7,266 nucleotides of DNA from Bacteroidales bacterium UBA932 (GCA_002293585.1 DBDM01000070.1:1-7266), one strand, 5' to 3'; positions 1-6,285 are shown, numbered from the stretch's first letter. The notes: generated by a model not told the origin, from the letters alone. Translations and numbers: made by a program.

Positions 1-92
1 TAATAACATCATCGAATAAAAAATCTACCGCTTTCGGGATTAATTATAAAAGAGCTTTTGACTCGGTTTCAACGCTACGGAGTTAAACAATT

Positions 93-122
93 GTTCCGGC
101 ATCAGATATATAGATGCCGAAC
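93..122 (-). terminator. Possible hairpin terminator after the DarA-like pseudogene
   Basis: The arms at 93-103 and 113-122 are complementary over 10 base pairs, with a single bulged C in the left arm and a 9-base AT loop. Read on the minus strand, the hairpin begins right after the stop at 123-125 and is followed by AATTGTTT, a weak T-rich tail. The position fits an intrinsic terminator for the minus-strand gene above it. The tail is poor, so a simple transcript-end hairpin is equally possible. Positions 1-92, beyond it, show no recognisable gene. Confidence 0.4.
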
Positions 123-446
123 CTAATTACTCACTTCCAGCAAATTGGTAAACCATTTTTCGTCCGAGAATGGTGAGCTGGATTCTAATACGTTTTTCAG
201 TTTTTCGTAAAAATACGTAGACAAAATATGCAGCAAAATAAAATCAATTTCAGCCGGCAGTTTTAAAACCGAACTTGGGGAAAACATCAAAAAACTGGCT
301 GTAATTCATCGGGAAAGGAACCAAATCACAGTTGATTTCGACAAAATCAATGTGAAAAGAACCACTCCGTGATTTTACAAAATTTGAGATAATCTCTTTT
401 AAACGCCCTGTCTGCGAGTAATAGAGACTAATAAGTTTTTCTGCAT
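123..446 (-). pseudogene. Decayed flavodoxin-like DarA-family gene (frameshifted, shortened)
   Basis: From the ATG at 446 the minus strand reads MQKNLLV, and after a one-base loss near 425 it continues as LYYSQTGRLKEII and later VPFPMNYSQFFDVFP. A second shift near 275-280 leads into SSVLKLPAEIDFILL. The combination YYSQTGxL, then PFP, then FFDxFPES, then a hydrophobic strand is what I remember of the proteins annotated 'dialkylresorcinol condensing enzyme DarA', which have a flavodoxin-like N-terminus. That assignment is recalled, not searched. The second half of the family protein is missing. The last frame gives about 35 further residues (including FYEKLKNVL and EKWFTNLLEVSN), which I cannot assign, and stops with TAG at 123-125. 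The intact family is several times longer, so at least two frameshifts and a large deletion are needed. It lies 21 bases after the sigma-factor fragment on the same strand. A sequencing error could explain one shift but not the missing body. Confidence 0.55.
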
Positions 447-467
447 AAATATCTTTAACTTACCTCT

Positions 468-644
468 TTAACTCAAGTTTTCTTGGAGTTTTCTACGAAC
501 GAAAAAGATACGACTTTTTACTGTACCGACAGGCAAATTCATTTTCTCTGCAATTTCATTGTGCTTAAAACCGGAAATGTGCATGGAAAAAGGAATACGA
601 TACTCGTCTACAAAGTTCTCAATGTATTTGAAGATTTCATCCAT
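468..644 (-). pseudogene. ECF sigma factor fragment, region 4 only
   Basis: The minus strand from the ATG at 644 to the TAA at 468 encodes 58 residues. They contain EYRIPFSMHISGFKHNEIAE followed by LPVGTVKSRIFFVRRKLQ. This is the helix-turn-helix of sigma-70 region 4 as found at the C-terminus of Bacteroidetes RpoE-like ECF sigma factors, which recognises the -35 element. ECF factors are normally about 160-190 residues and need region 2 to bind core polymerase and melt the -10 element. No region 2 sequence lies upstream: the same frame has a stop at 666-668, and the bases up to the end of the TetR gene (774) are AT-rich and non-coding. The conserved part is undamaged, so the loss of the 5' half may be recent. 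It is most likely a remnant. A functional stand-alone DNA-binding peptide cannot be excluded. Confidence 0.7.
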
Positions 645-773
645 AATATAATTTAATATTTGTATTTAGTTTTGTTAATTCATATATTCTATATCTAATA
701 TTTTGGATTCGCATTTGTGGTGTTTAGAAAAATAAAATTTAATTAACTATATAATTTCTCAATCTCACGCGAA

Positions 774-1433
774 TCAGACTTTGATTTTATTGTATACCGC
801 CAAAAATAATTTTTTTACCTCTTTGGTATTTATCCCTTTCGTTAAAGAATCCTGGACTGACTTTCCAACAAAAATGGATGAGAATATATTTCCAAATAAC
901 TTTGCATTTGTATTGGGTTTAATCTCTCCATTTTCTATGGCTTTTGTGATGAAAAATGACCAGGTATTTCTATCCATTTTGAAATTCATGTCCATTTTTT
1001 GGTCATAATCTTCCAAATAAAACCCGGCATTCAATTGCAAAGCCAAATAGGTGCTTTCTATTTTGGAAATGCCTCTCTCAGCAATCTGGCTCTCGTCCAT
1101 TTCTGCAATAACATATAAGTCATTGATTCTTTTTTCTTGAGCCGTTATGTATATGTCAATAAATTCTAACAGGGTCATTCCGCTCTCTAAGATATTTTCG
1201 CCAACTACCGTATATATATTTTGGTTATTTATGAAATATTTATCAAATACTTTTGCAAAAAGGTCACGCTTGTCTTTTATATGATAAAACAAAGCTCCTC
1301 TTGTTTTTCCAATAGCCGTCTCCAATTCATTAATTGTAACCTGCTCGTAAGGTTTACTTATGAAAAGTTTAAAAGCTTCTTTACAAATTTTCTCTTTGGT
1401 TGCGGTGCTTTTTTGTATCTGTATTGTTTTCAT
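774..1433 (-). CDS. TetR/AcrR-family transcriptional regulator
   Basis: This 219-residue protein has the normal length of a TetR-family repressor. Residues 12-62 form the N-terminal DNA-binding domain. The helix-turn-helix runs through VTINELETAIGKTRGALFYH (32-51) and is followed by KDKRDLFAKVFDKY, the typical start of helix 4. The rest is a helical ligand-binding and dimerisation domain with little conservation by eye, so the effector is unknown. The ATG at 1433 is the best start because the homology begins within ten residues of it. A promoter-like box lies 53 bases upstream. TetR genes usually control a neighbouring operon, but the genes next to it here are decayed fragments on one side (468-644, 123-446) and housekeeping pyrH on the other. 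Its present target is therefore unclear; autoregulation is an inference. The gene is markedly more AT-rich than pyrH, frr and rocD. Confidence 0.9.
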   Translation of the reverse strand: MKTIQIQKSTATKEKICKEAFKLFISKPYEQVTINELETAIGKTRGALFYHIKDKRDLFAKVFDKYFINNQNIYTVVGENILESGMTLLEFIDIYITAQEKRINDLYVIAEMDESQIAERGISKIESTYLALQLNAGFYLEDYDQKMDMNFKMDRNTWSFFITKAIENGEIKPNTNAKLFGNIFSSIFVGKSVQDSLTKGINTKEVKKLFLAVYNKIKV

Positions 1434-1485
1434 CTTAAACTTAAATAAAATGTAAATGTATCAAACCAATTATATAAAATTCTTG

Positions 1486-1493
1486 CAAAGATA
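1486..1493 (-). promoter_or_regulatory. Bacteroidetes-type -7 promoter box for the TetR gene
   Basis: The minus strand reads TATCTTTG, an exact match to the TAnnTTTG consensus, 52 bases before the ATG at 1433. The -33 element is weak: a TTG occurs at 1517-1519, slightly farther away than the usual spacing. The same octamer is used at 6228-6235 and 6278-6285 in this window. Confidence 0.5.
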
Positions 1494-1765
1494 ATATATG
1501 TTTTCTATTAAAACCACAATTTTTGCGTAAAAAACGAAATAAAAGGTATCTTTAAACTATTATTACACTTAATATACTATGTTTTTTTGCTGATTTTTTC
1601 AATAAAAAACACCCGTTAAAGCGCTTGTTTTCAGGTATATAAAATTTTCTTTGAAAACTATACGGTATGTCGCTTTATTTTTTCATCCTCACAATCAGTA
1701 CTATTTGTTATATTTTGCAAATACAGATAAAAAAATGTTTATTTTTAAAAACAAAAAAAAATACC

Positions 1766-1773
1766 TAAGTTTG
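1766..1773 (+). promoter_or_regulatory. Bacteroidetes-type -7 promoter box for pyrH-frr
   Basis: TAAGTTTG matches TAnnTTTG exactly and is followed by C. It lies 36 bases before the pyrH ATG at 1810. Transcription from here would start downstream of the TTG at 1651, which supports the shorter pyrH start. No good -33 TTTG is present at the expected distance, only a T-run around 1738-1746. Confidence 0.5.
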
Positions 1774-1809
1774 CATTCATATAAAGACATGCTGATTTAT
1801 TATTATTTT

Positions 1810-2520
1810 ATGGCAAAATACAAACGAATTTTATTAAAGCTCAGCGGAGAGTCGCTGATGGGCGAAAAACAACATGGAATTGACGAAAAACGCTTGCAGG
1901 AATACGCCGGGCAAATCAAGGAAATTGCCGGCTTGGGCGTACAAATCGGCATTGTAATCGGTGGCGGTAACATCTTTCGCGGGTTGAGCGGTGCATCCAA
2001 AGGTTTCGACCGCGTGAAAGGCGACCAAATGGGTATGCTGGCTACCGTAATTAACAGTTTGGCGCTTCAAACCGCCTTGCTGAGCATAGGTGTGAAATCG
2101 GTAGTGTTCACCGCGGTGGCTATCGAATCGGTGGGTGAACGTTTTTCCAAAGATGCGGTTTTGCAATATTTGGAAAACGGTACGGTGTGTATTTTTGCCG
2201 GTGGTACGGGGAATCCGTTTTTTACTACCGACACGGCGTCCGCTCTACGTGCGGCGGAGATCGAAGCCGGTGCGCTGCTGAAAGGGACCCGTGTGGACGG
2301 AGTATACACGGCTGATCCGGAAAAAGATAAATCGGCCGTTAAATATGCCGCATTGACCTTTGACGAGGCCTATGTTAAAAATTTAAAAGTGATGGACCTT
2401 ACCGCCTTTACACTGTGTAAGGAAAACAATATTCCCCTCGTAGTATTTGATATGAATAAACCCGGTAACCTTTACCGCATAGTAACCGGCGAAAAAGTCG
2501 GAACCCTTGTTACCGTTTAA
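1810..2520 (+). CDS. pyrH: Uridylate (UMP) kinase PyrH
   Basis: UMP kinase phosphorylates UMP to UDP with ATP in the cytoplasm, the committed step toward UTP and CTP. The bacterial enzyme is a hexameric amino-acid-kinase-fold protein, usually regulated by GTP and UTP. The chosen start gives 236 residues, close to the 241 of E. coli. Visible family motifs are KLSGE (10-14), the phosphate-binding GGGNIFRG (51-58), GDQMGMLAT (71-79), GGTGNPFFTTDTA (131-143) and KGTRVDGVYTADP (158-170), followed by KVMDLTAFTL and FDMNKPGNL near the C-terminus. The ATG at 1810 is preferred over the in-frame TTG at 1651 because homology starts at AKYKRILLKL and a promoter-like box lies between the two. There is no Shine-Dalgarno sequence. 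frr follows after 33 bases on the same strand, a common bacterial pairing, so the two are probably co-transcribed. No damage is seen. Confidence 0.97.
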   Translation: MAKYKRILLKLSGESLMGEKQHGIDEKRLQEYAGQIKEIAGLGVQIGIVIGGGNIFRGLSGASKGFDRVKGDQMGMLATVINSLALQTALLSIGVKSVVFTAVAIESVGERFSKDAVLQYLENGTVCIFAGGTGNPFFTTDTASALRAAEIEAGALLKGTRVDGVYTADPEKDKSAVKYAALTFDEAYVKNLKVMDLTAFTLCKENNIPLVVFDMNKPGNLYRIVTGEKVGTLVTV

Positions 2521-2543
2521 ATCTTTGAATCTTTAAATCTTTA
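2520..2543 (+). repeat. Three tandem copies of an AATCTTTR octamer between pyrH and frr
   Basis: The units are AATCTTTG (2520-2527), AATCTTTA (2528-2535) and AATCTTTA (2536-2543), beginning with the last base of the pyrH stop codon and filling most of the 33-base pyrH-frr gap. It is a short low-complexity tandem array. A role is not evident. Confidence 0.7.
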
Positions 2544-2553
2544 AATTGTTGTT

Positions 2554-3120
2554 ATGGATATTGTAAAAGCAAAAGAAACAATAGCTATCGCTAAAGACAA
2601 AATGCAGAAATCATTAGAGCATCTTGACAATGAATTAACCACAGTAAGAGCAGGGAAGGCCAGCCCGGCGCTTTTCCATAATGTGATGGTTGATTATTAC
2701 GGCACGGCCACCCCGCTGCCGCAGGTGTCGAGCATTACTACGCCCGATGCTAAGACCATCCTCATTCAGCCTTGGGATAAAAGCATGATCGCGCCTATTG
2801 AAAAAGCTATTCTGGCCGCCAACATCGGTTTCACGCCGCAAAATAACGGAGAGCACGTGCGAATCAATATCCCGCCCCTTACCGAAGAACGCCGCAAAGA
2901 GTTGGTGAAGCAGGTGAAAACCGAAGGCGAACAGGCGCGTATCAGCATACGCAACGCACGTCGCGATGGTGTTGAGTTGATCAAAAAATACCAGAAAGAC
3001 GGCCTGCCGGAAGACGTGGCCAAAGACAGCGAAACCGAACTGCAAAAATTAACCGACGGCTTCAACAAGAAGATAGACGAAGCATTAGAGAAAAAAGAAA
3101 AAGAAATCATGACGGTGTAG
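2554..3120 (+). CDS. frr: Ribosome recycling factor
   Basis: RRF works with EF-G and IF3 to split the post-termination ribosome into subunits and free the mRNA. The 188-residue product matches the usual length of about 185. Domain I is the long three-helix bundle formed by the two ends of the chain. It includes [11 protein letters not shown] (31-41) and the conserved arginine-rich helix ISIRNARRD (130-138), which contacts 23S rRNA. Domain II lies between them, starting with [16 protein letters not shown] (46-61) and including IQPWDKS (71-77). The C-terminal helix is lysine- and glutamate-rich, as in homologues. The ATG at 2554 follows GTTGTT without a Shine-Dalgarno sequence. The gene ends 19 bases before the stop of the convergent DUF3109 gene, and no strong terminator is visible between them. 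The EF-G gene, its partner, begins at the right edge of the window. Confidence 0.97.
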   Translation: MDIVKAKETIAIAKDKMQKSLEHLDNELTTVRAGKASPALFHNVMVDYYGTATPLPQVSSITTPDAKTILIQPWDKSMIAPIEKAILAANIGFTPQNNGEHVRINIPPLTEERRKELVKQVKTEGEQARISIRNARRDGVELIKKYQKDGLPEDVAKDSETELQKLTDGFNKKIDEALEKKEKEIMTV

Positions 3121-3139
3121 GGGGGCAGATCTCAAGATC

Positions 3140-3730
3140 TCACGGCCTCAAGATATCAAAGTCTTCCTCATACAGCGCTTCCATCTTGGCATAAAAGTCT
3201 TTCCCAAACCGGGCAATGATGGGTTCTTTTAGGAAACGGAATACGGGAACACCTTCTTTTTTCCCTTTTTCACGGGCGGCATCACAGGCGTGCCACACGT
3301 CGTAATTCAAGCCGGTGAGCTCACCTAATTGTTTTAAACGGATAGGATAAATGTAGCAGGAAACAGGCTTGCGGAATTTGGTTTTGCCGTCCAGGAACGC
3401 CCGCTCAATGGCGCAGTAGCACACCCCGTTGTCATCGAAACAGGAGTAAGCACATTCTTTACCTTTGATCAGTGGCGTTACCAGATCGCCGTCCGGATCA
3501 ATAACGGTGAGGCCTTGTTCTTCTATGGCTTTCCGGCCTTCGGGTTTCATGTAAGCGGCAAAATTTTCATACTCTTTTTGTAAAACAGCCTTCTCTTTTT
3601 GTTCGAGCGGAGCGCCGCTATCGCCCAGCACACAACAGATGCCGGCGCATTGGGCAATATCGCACACAAAATGTTTTTCGAACAGGTCGGCGCTAATGAG
3701 CTTGTCGTCTATTTGTACAATGGAAGTCAC
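3140..3730 (-). CDS. Cysteine-rich DUF3109 family protein
   Basis: This 196-residue protein matches what I know as the DUF3109 family, which is widespread in Bacteroidetes and has no established function. It begins at a GTG codon at 3730; no upstream ATG exists before the ctlX stop, and family similarity starts near residue 6. Ten cysteines are arranged in clusters: C23, C28 and C32-C33 in the family signature FVCDIAQCAGICCVLGDSGAP (20 residues or fewer per block), then C93, C97, C104 and C106, then C125 and C149. The spacing resembles YkgJ-like zinc or iron-sulfur proteins, so metal binding is a reasonable inference. There is no signal peptide or membrane segment, so it should be cytoplasmic. 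It lies 8 bases after ctlX and is the last gene of the rocD operon. Its link to citrulline or ornithine use is suggested only by this position. Confidence 0.85.
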   Translation of the reverse strand: MTSIVQIDDKLISADLFEKHFVCDIAQCAGICCVLGDSGAPLEQKEKAVLQKEYENFAAYMKPEGRKAIEEQGLTVIDPDGDLVTPLIKGKECAYSCFDDNGVCYCAIERAFLDGKTKFRKPVSCYIYPIRLKQLGELTGLNYDVWHACDAAREKGKKEGVPVFRFLKEPIIARFGKDFYAKMEALYEEDFDILRP

Positions 3731-3738
3731 AGGATAAT

Positions 3739-4644
3739 TTATTTTTTGTTGAGGTAAATTTCGGCCATCATGCAGCGGGCGCTTCCGCCACCGTTGGTTT
3801 CAATGGTAGTTAATGCAGGATGCAGAATAGCGGTGTGCTGTGTTATTTTATGTATTTGTTCTTTGGTGAGCGATCGGTACGCTGTGTCGGACATCACCAT
3901 GAAATGGTCGTGCTGCTTATTTTCCACTTCGAGCATATTTCCGGCGAATTGTGCCATTTGTTGCAGGCTAATCGGAATAAGGGCTTTCCCGGTGTTTTCA
4001 ATAGTGTCGGCCAACATTTCGCGCTGTGCAGGATTGTTCACGCTTTCTAAGCAGACAATGACGCAGCGTTCGCCCACGCACATCATCACATTGGTGTGGT
4101 AAACGGCAATGCCGTTACTGTCGGACGCATCGAAACAGCAGGCTGCGTAATTCATCCGCCCGCAAAAATCAGCTAATACGGATTGGTCGGTGCGTGGTGA
4201 CAGGCAAGCGTAGGCAATATGATTATCGCGGTCGAGCACCATGCTGCCGGTGCCTTCCAGGAATTGTCCGGTGTTTTCGTAGTCTGTGAAATCAACCGTT
4301 GTCCGCACATCAAATTGATGTTTGATAATATCTATGACTGTTGACTTACGCTCACGGCGCCGGTTTTCGGCAAACATCGGGTAAAAGCATAAAGTGCCGT
4401 TCTTGTGGGTGGAAAACCAATTGTTAGGGAAAATGGAATCGGGTGTGGGCGGCTCAGGGGTGTCTTCCACTACGGTGACATCAATATGATGGCTGCGTAG
4501 CAGTGCCACGAAATCATCAAATTCTTTAAGCGCTTTTTCCTGAATATTTCCCGTACCCGCCTGCTGAAAAGTGTTGTTGACGGCCGTTTCGGGATTGTAC
4601 CCGAAAGCCGCCGGCCGTATCATGAGGAGGTGCGAGGTGGTCAT
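3739..4644 (-). CDS. ctlX: CtlX-type citrulline hydrolase / arginine deiminase-related protein
   Basis: The 301-residue product belongs to the guanidino-group-modifying (amidinotransferase/arginine deiminase-like) superfamily. It resembles proteins named 'citrulline utilization hydrolase CtlX', expected to convert citrulline to ornithine, carbon dioxide and ammonia. Superfamily hallmarks are present: PDSIFPNNWFSTH (68-80) with D69, FLEGTGSMVLDR (128-139) with E130, YHTNVMM (182-188) with H183, and the terminal GGGSARCMMAE (285-295) with C291 as the likely nucleophile. The set is complete, so the enzyme should be active. Which substrate it prefers (citrulline, arginine or a methylated arginine) cannot be told by eye. 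The ATG at 4644 overlaps the TGA of the HEPN remnant (ATGA), implying translational coupling. The DUF3109 gene follows after 8 bases. The upstream rocD would consume the ornithine produced, which favours the citrulline assignment. Confidence 0.85.
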   Translation of the reverse strand: MTTSHLLMIRPAAFGYNPETAVNNTFQQAGTGNIQEKALKEFDDFVALLRSHHIDVTVVEDTPEPPTPDSIFPNNWFSTHKNGTLCFYPMFAENRRRERKSTVIDIIKHQFDVRTTVDFTDYENTGQFLEGTGSMVLDRDNHIAYACLSPRTDQSVLADFCGRMNYAACCFDASDSNGIAVYHTNVMMCVGERCVIVCLESVNNPAQREMLADTIENTGKALIPISLQQMAQFAGNMLEVENKQHDHFMVMSDTAYRSLTKEQIHKITQHTAILHPALTTIETNGGGSARCMMAEIYLNKK

Positions 4645-4700
4645 GATAAATCTGTAATTATTTGTTGGAGAATATCCAGCGCTAATTCTTTGTCATACAT
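4641..4700 (-). pseudogene. N-terminal remnant of a HEPN (DUF86-type) toxin gene
   Basis: From the ATG at 4700 the minus strand encodes 19 residues, MYDKELALDILQQIITDLS, then TGA at 4641-4643. This is how many Bacteroidetes HEPN/DUF86 proteins begin. Those proteins are about 110-120 residues and are encoded directly after an MNT nucleotidyltransferase, as here. The start overlaps the end of the nucleotidyltransferase gene (ATGTATGA), the usual coupled arrangement. The rest of the toxin, including the RxxxxH (typically R-phi-x3-H) RNase motif, is absent; the next gene, ctlX, starts within the stop codon. The remnant therefore cannot be a toxin. The family call rests on a short stretch plus synteny. 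Coincidence is possible but unlikely given the gene order. Confidence 0.7.
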
Positions 4701-4983
4701 AAAGGCCTTCTTTTTCTATACGTTTTTTCAATGTAGCGTTCATAGTATCATAAAACCTTACAATGTCAACCCTGCAATGGGTGATTTTTTCTATGTCATC
4801 CTTAATGTGTACCAAATAAAAAGGGTTTGGAATAGACATTTTTACAAAAATATCCAAATCACTATCCGGTTTTATATCATTTCGGGCTACTGACCCAAAG
4901 ATGCCCATAGACAGGATGCCGTATTTGGTAGCGGATGTTTCTTTGTATTGTTTTAATATTTTAATATAGTCTTTCTGCTTCAT
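4693..4983 (-). CDS. MNT-type nucleotidyltransferase (MntA-like antitoxin)
   Basis: This is a 96-residue minimal nucleotidyltransferase. The GSx10DxD active-site signature is complete: G30-S31 in IFGSVARND and D42/D44 in SDLDIFV, with a third likely metal-binding aspartate, D73, in CRVDIVRFY. The C-terminus, LKKRIEKEGLYV, is typical of antitoxins of HEPN-MNT modules (type VII toxin-antitoxin), in which the enzyme attaches AMP to the HEPN toxin and silences it. The ATG at 4983, one base after the rocD stop, is preferred. A TTG at 4992 would add three residues and overlap rocD. The gene is visibly more AT-rich than rocD and ctlX on either side, suggesting separate acquisition. Its toxin partner is reduced to a 19-codon remnant, so it is now an orphan. 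Its intact motif suggests either recent toxin loss or a retained role. Confidence 0.88.
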   Translation of the reverse strand: MKQKDYIKILKQYKETSATKYGILSMGIFGSVARNDIKPDSDLDIFVKMSIPNPFYLVHIKDDIEKITHCRVDIVRFYDTMNATLKKRIEKEGLYV

Positions 4984-4984
4984 A

Positions 4985-6205
4985 TTACTCAAATGATAAT
5001 ATTACTCTCTTAATAATATCCAGCGCTTCGCGCAACTGCGCTTCGGTGATGATGAGCGGCGGCGCAAGGCGTATGATATGACGGTGGGTCGGCTTGGCCA
5101 GCAACCCGTTTTCGGCCATGCGCAGGCACACATCCCAGGCTTCGACTCCGTTCTTCGGCTCAATGATCACGGCATTCAGCAAGCCCTTCCCGCGAATTAA
5201 GGAAATGCGGTTAGATTGGATATGTTGCAGTTCGTCGCGGACAATTTTTCCCAGCGCCTCGGCGCGTTCGGCTAATTTTTCTTCTTTCACCACTTCTAAT
5301 GCAGCCACGGCTACTGCGCAGGCTAAGGGAAATCCGCCGAAGGTGGAACCATGCTCGCCGGGTTGAATGGTGAGCATTACCTCGTCGTCGGCCAGCACGG
5401 CCGATACCGGCAATACGCCGCCGGAAAGGGCTTTGCCGAGCAGCACCATGTCGGGGCGGACAGCTTCGTGGTCGCAGCAGAGCAGCCTGCCGGTACGCGC
5501 AATGCCGGTTTGAATTTCATCGGCAATAAACAGCACACGATGCTTTTTACATAATTCGGAGCAGGCTTTTAAATATCCGTCGTCGGGCACCAGCACACCG
5601 GCTTCACCCTGTATAGGCTCTACAAGAAAGGCGGCAATGTGCGCGCCGTGTTTTTCCAGCACTTCCTGCAGCGCCTTCGCATCATTGTACGGAATTTTGA
5701 TGAATCCGGGTGTGAAGGGGCCGAATTGCCCGTAACTGTCGGGGTCGGTCGACATGGATACGATGCTGATGGTGCGGCCGTGGAAGTTCCCTTCGCATAC
5801 TATAATAATAGCTTCGTTTTCGGGGATTCCTTTTTGCTTGTAGCCCCAGCGGCGCGCCAACTTAAGCGCTGTTTCCACCGCTTCGGCGCCGGAATTCATC
5901 GGCAGCACTTTATCGTACTTGAAATAATCGGTAATATACTTTTCGTAAGGGCCTAAACAGTCGTTATAGAAAGCGCGGGAGGTGAGGCAGAGCTTTTTCG
6001 ACTGCTCCGTCAGCGCATTCACAATCTTTGGGTGACAATGTCCTTGATTGACAGCAGAGTAAGCCGACAAAAAGTCGAAATAACGTTTGCCGTCGACGTC
6101 CCACACAAAGGGGCCTTCGCCGCGCGACAGTACGACGGGTAGCGGATGGTAGTTATGGGCGCCGTGTTGATGTTCTAAATCAATGAATTGCTGAGCTTTA
6201 GACAT
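4985..6205 (-). CDS. rocD: Ornithine aminotransferase (ornithine-oxo-acid transaminase)
   Basis: RocD transfers the delta-amino group of ornithine to 2-oxoglutarate, giving glutamate-5-semialdehyde (in equilibrium with pyrroline-5-carboxylate) and glutamate. The 406-residue protein is a full-length class III PLP-dependent aminotransferase. Visible features are the N-terminal [17 protein letters not shown] (43-59), the phosphate-binding [15 protein letters not shown] (104-118), F141-H142-G143 that packs on the cofactor, the D229 acidic residue in ADEIQTG, and the Schiff-base lysine K258 in LLGKALSGG. The [11 protein letters not shown] block is characteristic of ornithine aminotransferase rather than acetylornithine aminotransferase. 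The ATG at 6205 has no Shine-Dalgarno sequence; a TATCTTTG promoter box lies 22 bases upstream. It is the first gene of the minus-strand operon, with ctlX as the probable supplier of ornithine. Confidence 0.95.
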   Translation of the reverse strand: MSKAQQFIDLEHQHGAHNYHPLPVVLSRGEGPFVWDVDGKRYFDFLSAYSAVNQGHCHPKIVNALTEQSKKLCLTSRAFYNDCLGPYEKYITDYFKYDKVLPMNSGAEAVETALKLARRWGYKQKGIPENEAIIIVCEGNFHGRTISIVSMSTDPDSYGQFGPFTPGFIKIPYNDAKALQEVLEKHGAHIAAFLVEPIQGEAGVLVPDDGYLKACSELCKKHRVLFIADEIQTGIARTGRLLCCDHEAVRPDMVLLGKALSGGVLPVSAVLADDEVMLTIQPGEHGSTFGGFPLACAVAVAALEVVKEEKLAERAEALGKIVRDELQHIQSNRISLIRGKGLLNAVIIEPKNGVEAWDVCLRMAENGLLAKPTHRHIIRLAPPLIITEAQLREALDIIKRVILSFE

Positions 6206-6227
6206 AATTTTACAGTTATATTGACTA

Positions 6228-6235
6228 CAAAGATA
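6228..6235 (-). promoter_or_regulatory. Promoter -7 box for the rocD operon
   Basis: The minus strand reads TATCTTTG, an exact TAnnTTTG match, 22 bases before the rocD start. The leader would be very short (about 15-18 bases). No clear -33 TTTG occurs at the usual distance. It lies about 45 bases from the oppositely oriented rpsL promoter, so the two promoters share the same 134-base gap. Confidence 0.6.
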
Positions 6236-6255
6236 ATAAAATTGTTAAAAACTTG

Positions 6256-6285
6256 TTTGTAATCAAAAAAATATTACTATCTTTG
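6256..6285 (+). promoter_or_regulatory. Promoter of the rpsL (str) operon
   Basis: A TTTG at 6256-6259 and a TATCTTTG at 6278-6285 are separated by 18 bases, matching both elements of the Bacteroidetes primary sigma factor promoter (-33 TTTG, -7 TAnnTTTG). It is the best two-element promoter in the window, as expected for a highly expressed ribosomal operon. Transcription would start near 6290, leaving an untranslated leader of about 50 bases before the rpsL ATG. Confidence 0.72.

Larger units (their letters stand above)
1434..1809. other. AT-rich divergent intergenic region between tetR and pyrH
   Basis: This 376-base stretch contains no convincing gene. It holds a promoter-like box for the TetR gene (minus, 1486-1493) and one for pyrH (plus, 1766-1773). 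The pyrH reading frame stays open upstream to a TTG at 1651, but those 53 codons are A/T-rich and lysine/tyrosine/phenylalanine-heavy, with no family similarity. I treat them as non-coding. I see no RNA gene or strong palindromic operator, although a TetR operator would be expected near 1440-1500. Confidence 0.6.

Noticed and set aside
1..92. Short minus-strand frame reading LIPKAVDFLFDDVI near the left edge
   Set aside because: Too short, preceded by a stop, no identifiable family; it could be the end of another decayed gene but cannot be supported from this window.
642..717. 25-codon minus-strand ORF from an ATG near 717 overlapping the sigma fragment start
   Set aside because: AT-rich, no recognisable motif, no promoter box; probably chance.
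706..775. GATTCGC at 706-712 and GCGAATC at 769-775 as an inverted repeat (possible element ends or operator)
   Set aside because: Only 7 base pairs with 56 bases between the arms, no target duplication or second copy seen; this can arise by chance in a window of this length.
781..1008. Plus-strand ORF opposite the TetR gene
   Set aside because: It lies wholly within a well-supported TetR coding region and shows no protein-family features. The same holds for the other long antisense frames over pyrH, frr, ctlX, rocD, rpsL and rpsG.
3127..3140. AGATC-TCAA-GATCT hairpin between frr and the DUF3109 gene as a shared terminator
   Set aside because: The stem has only 5 base pairs and no T-run follows on either strand, so it does not qualify as an intrinsic terminator.
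4693..4992. Longer nucleotidyltransferase starting at the TTG at 4992
   Set aside because: The ATG at 4983, one base after the rocD stop, is a better start codon. The three extra residues add no family similarity.
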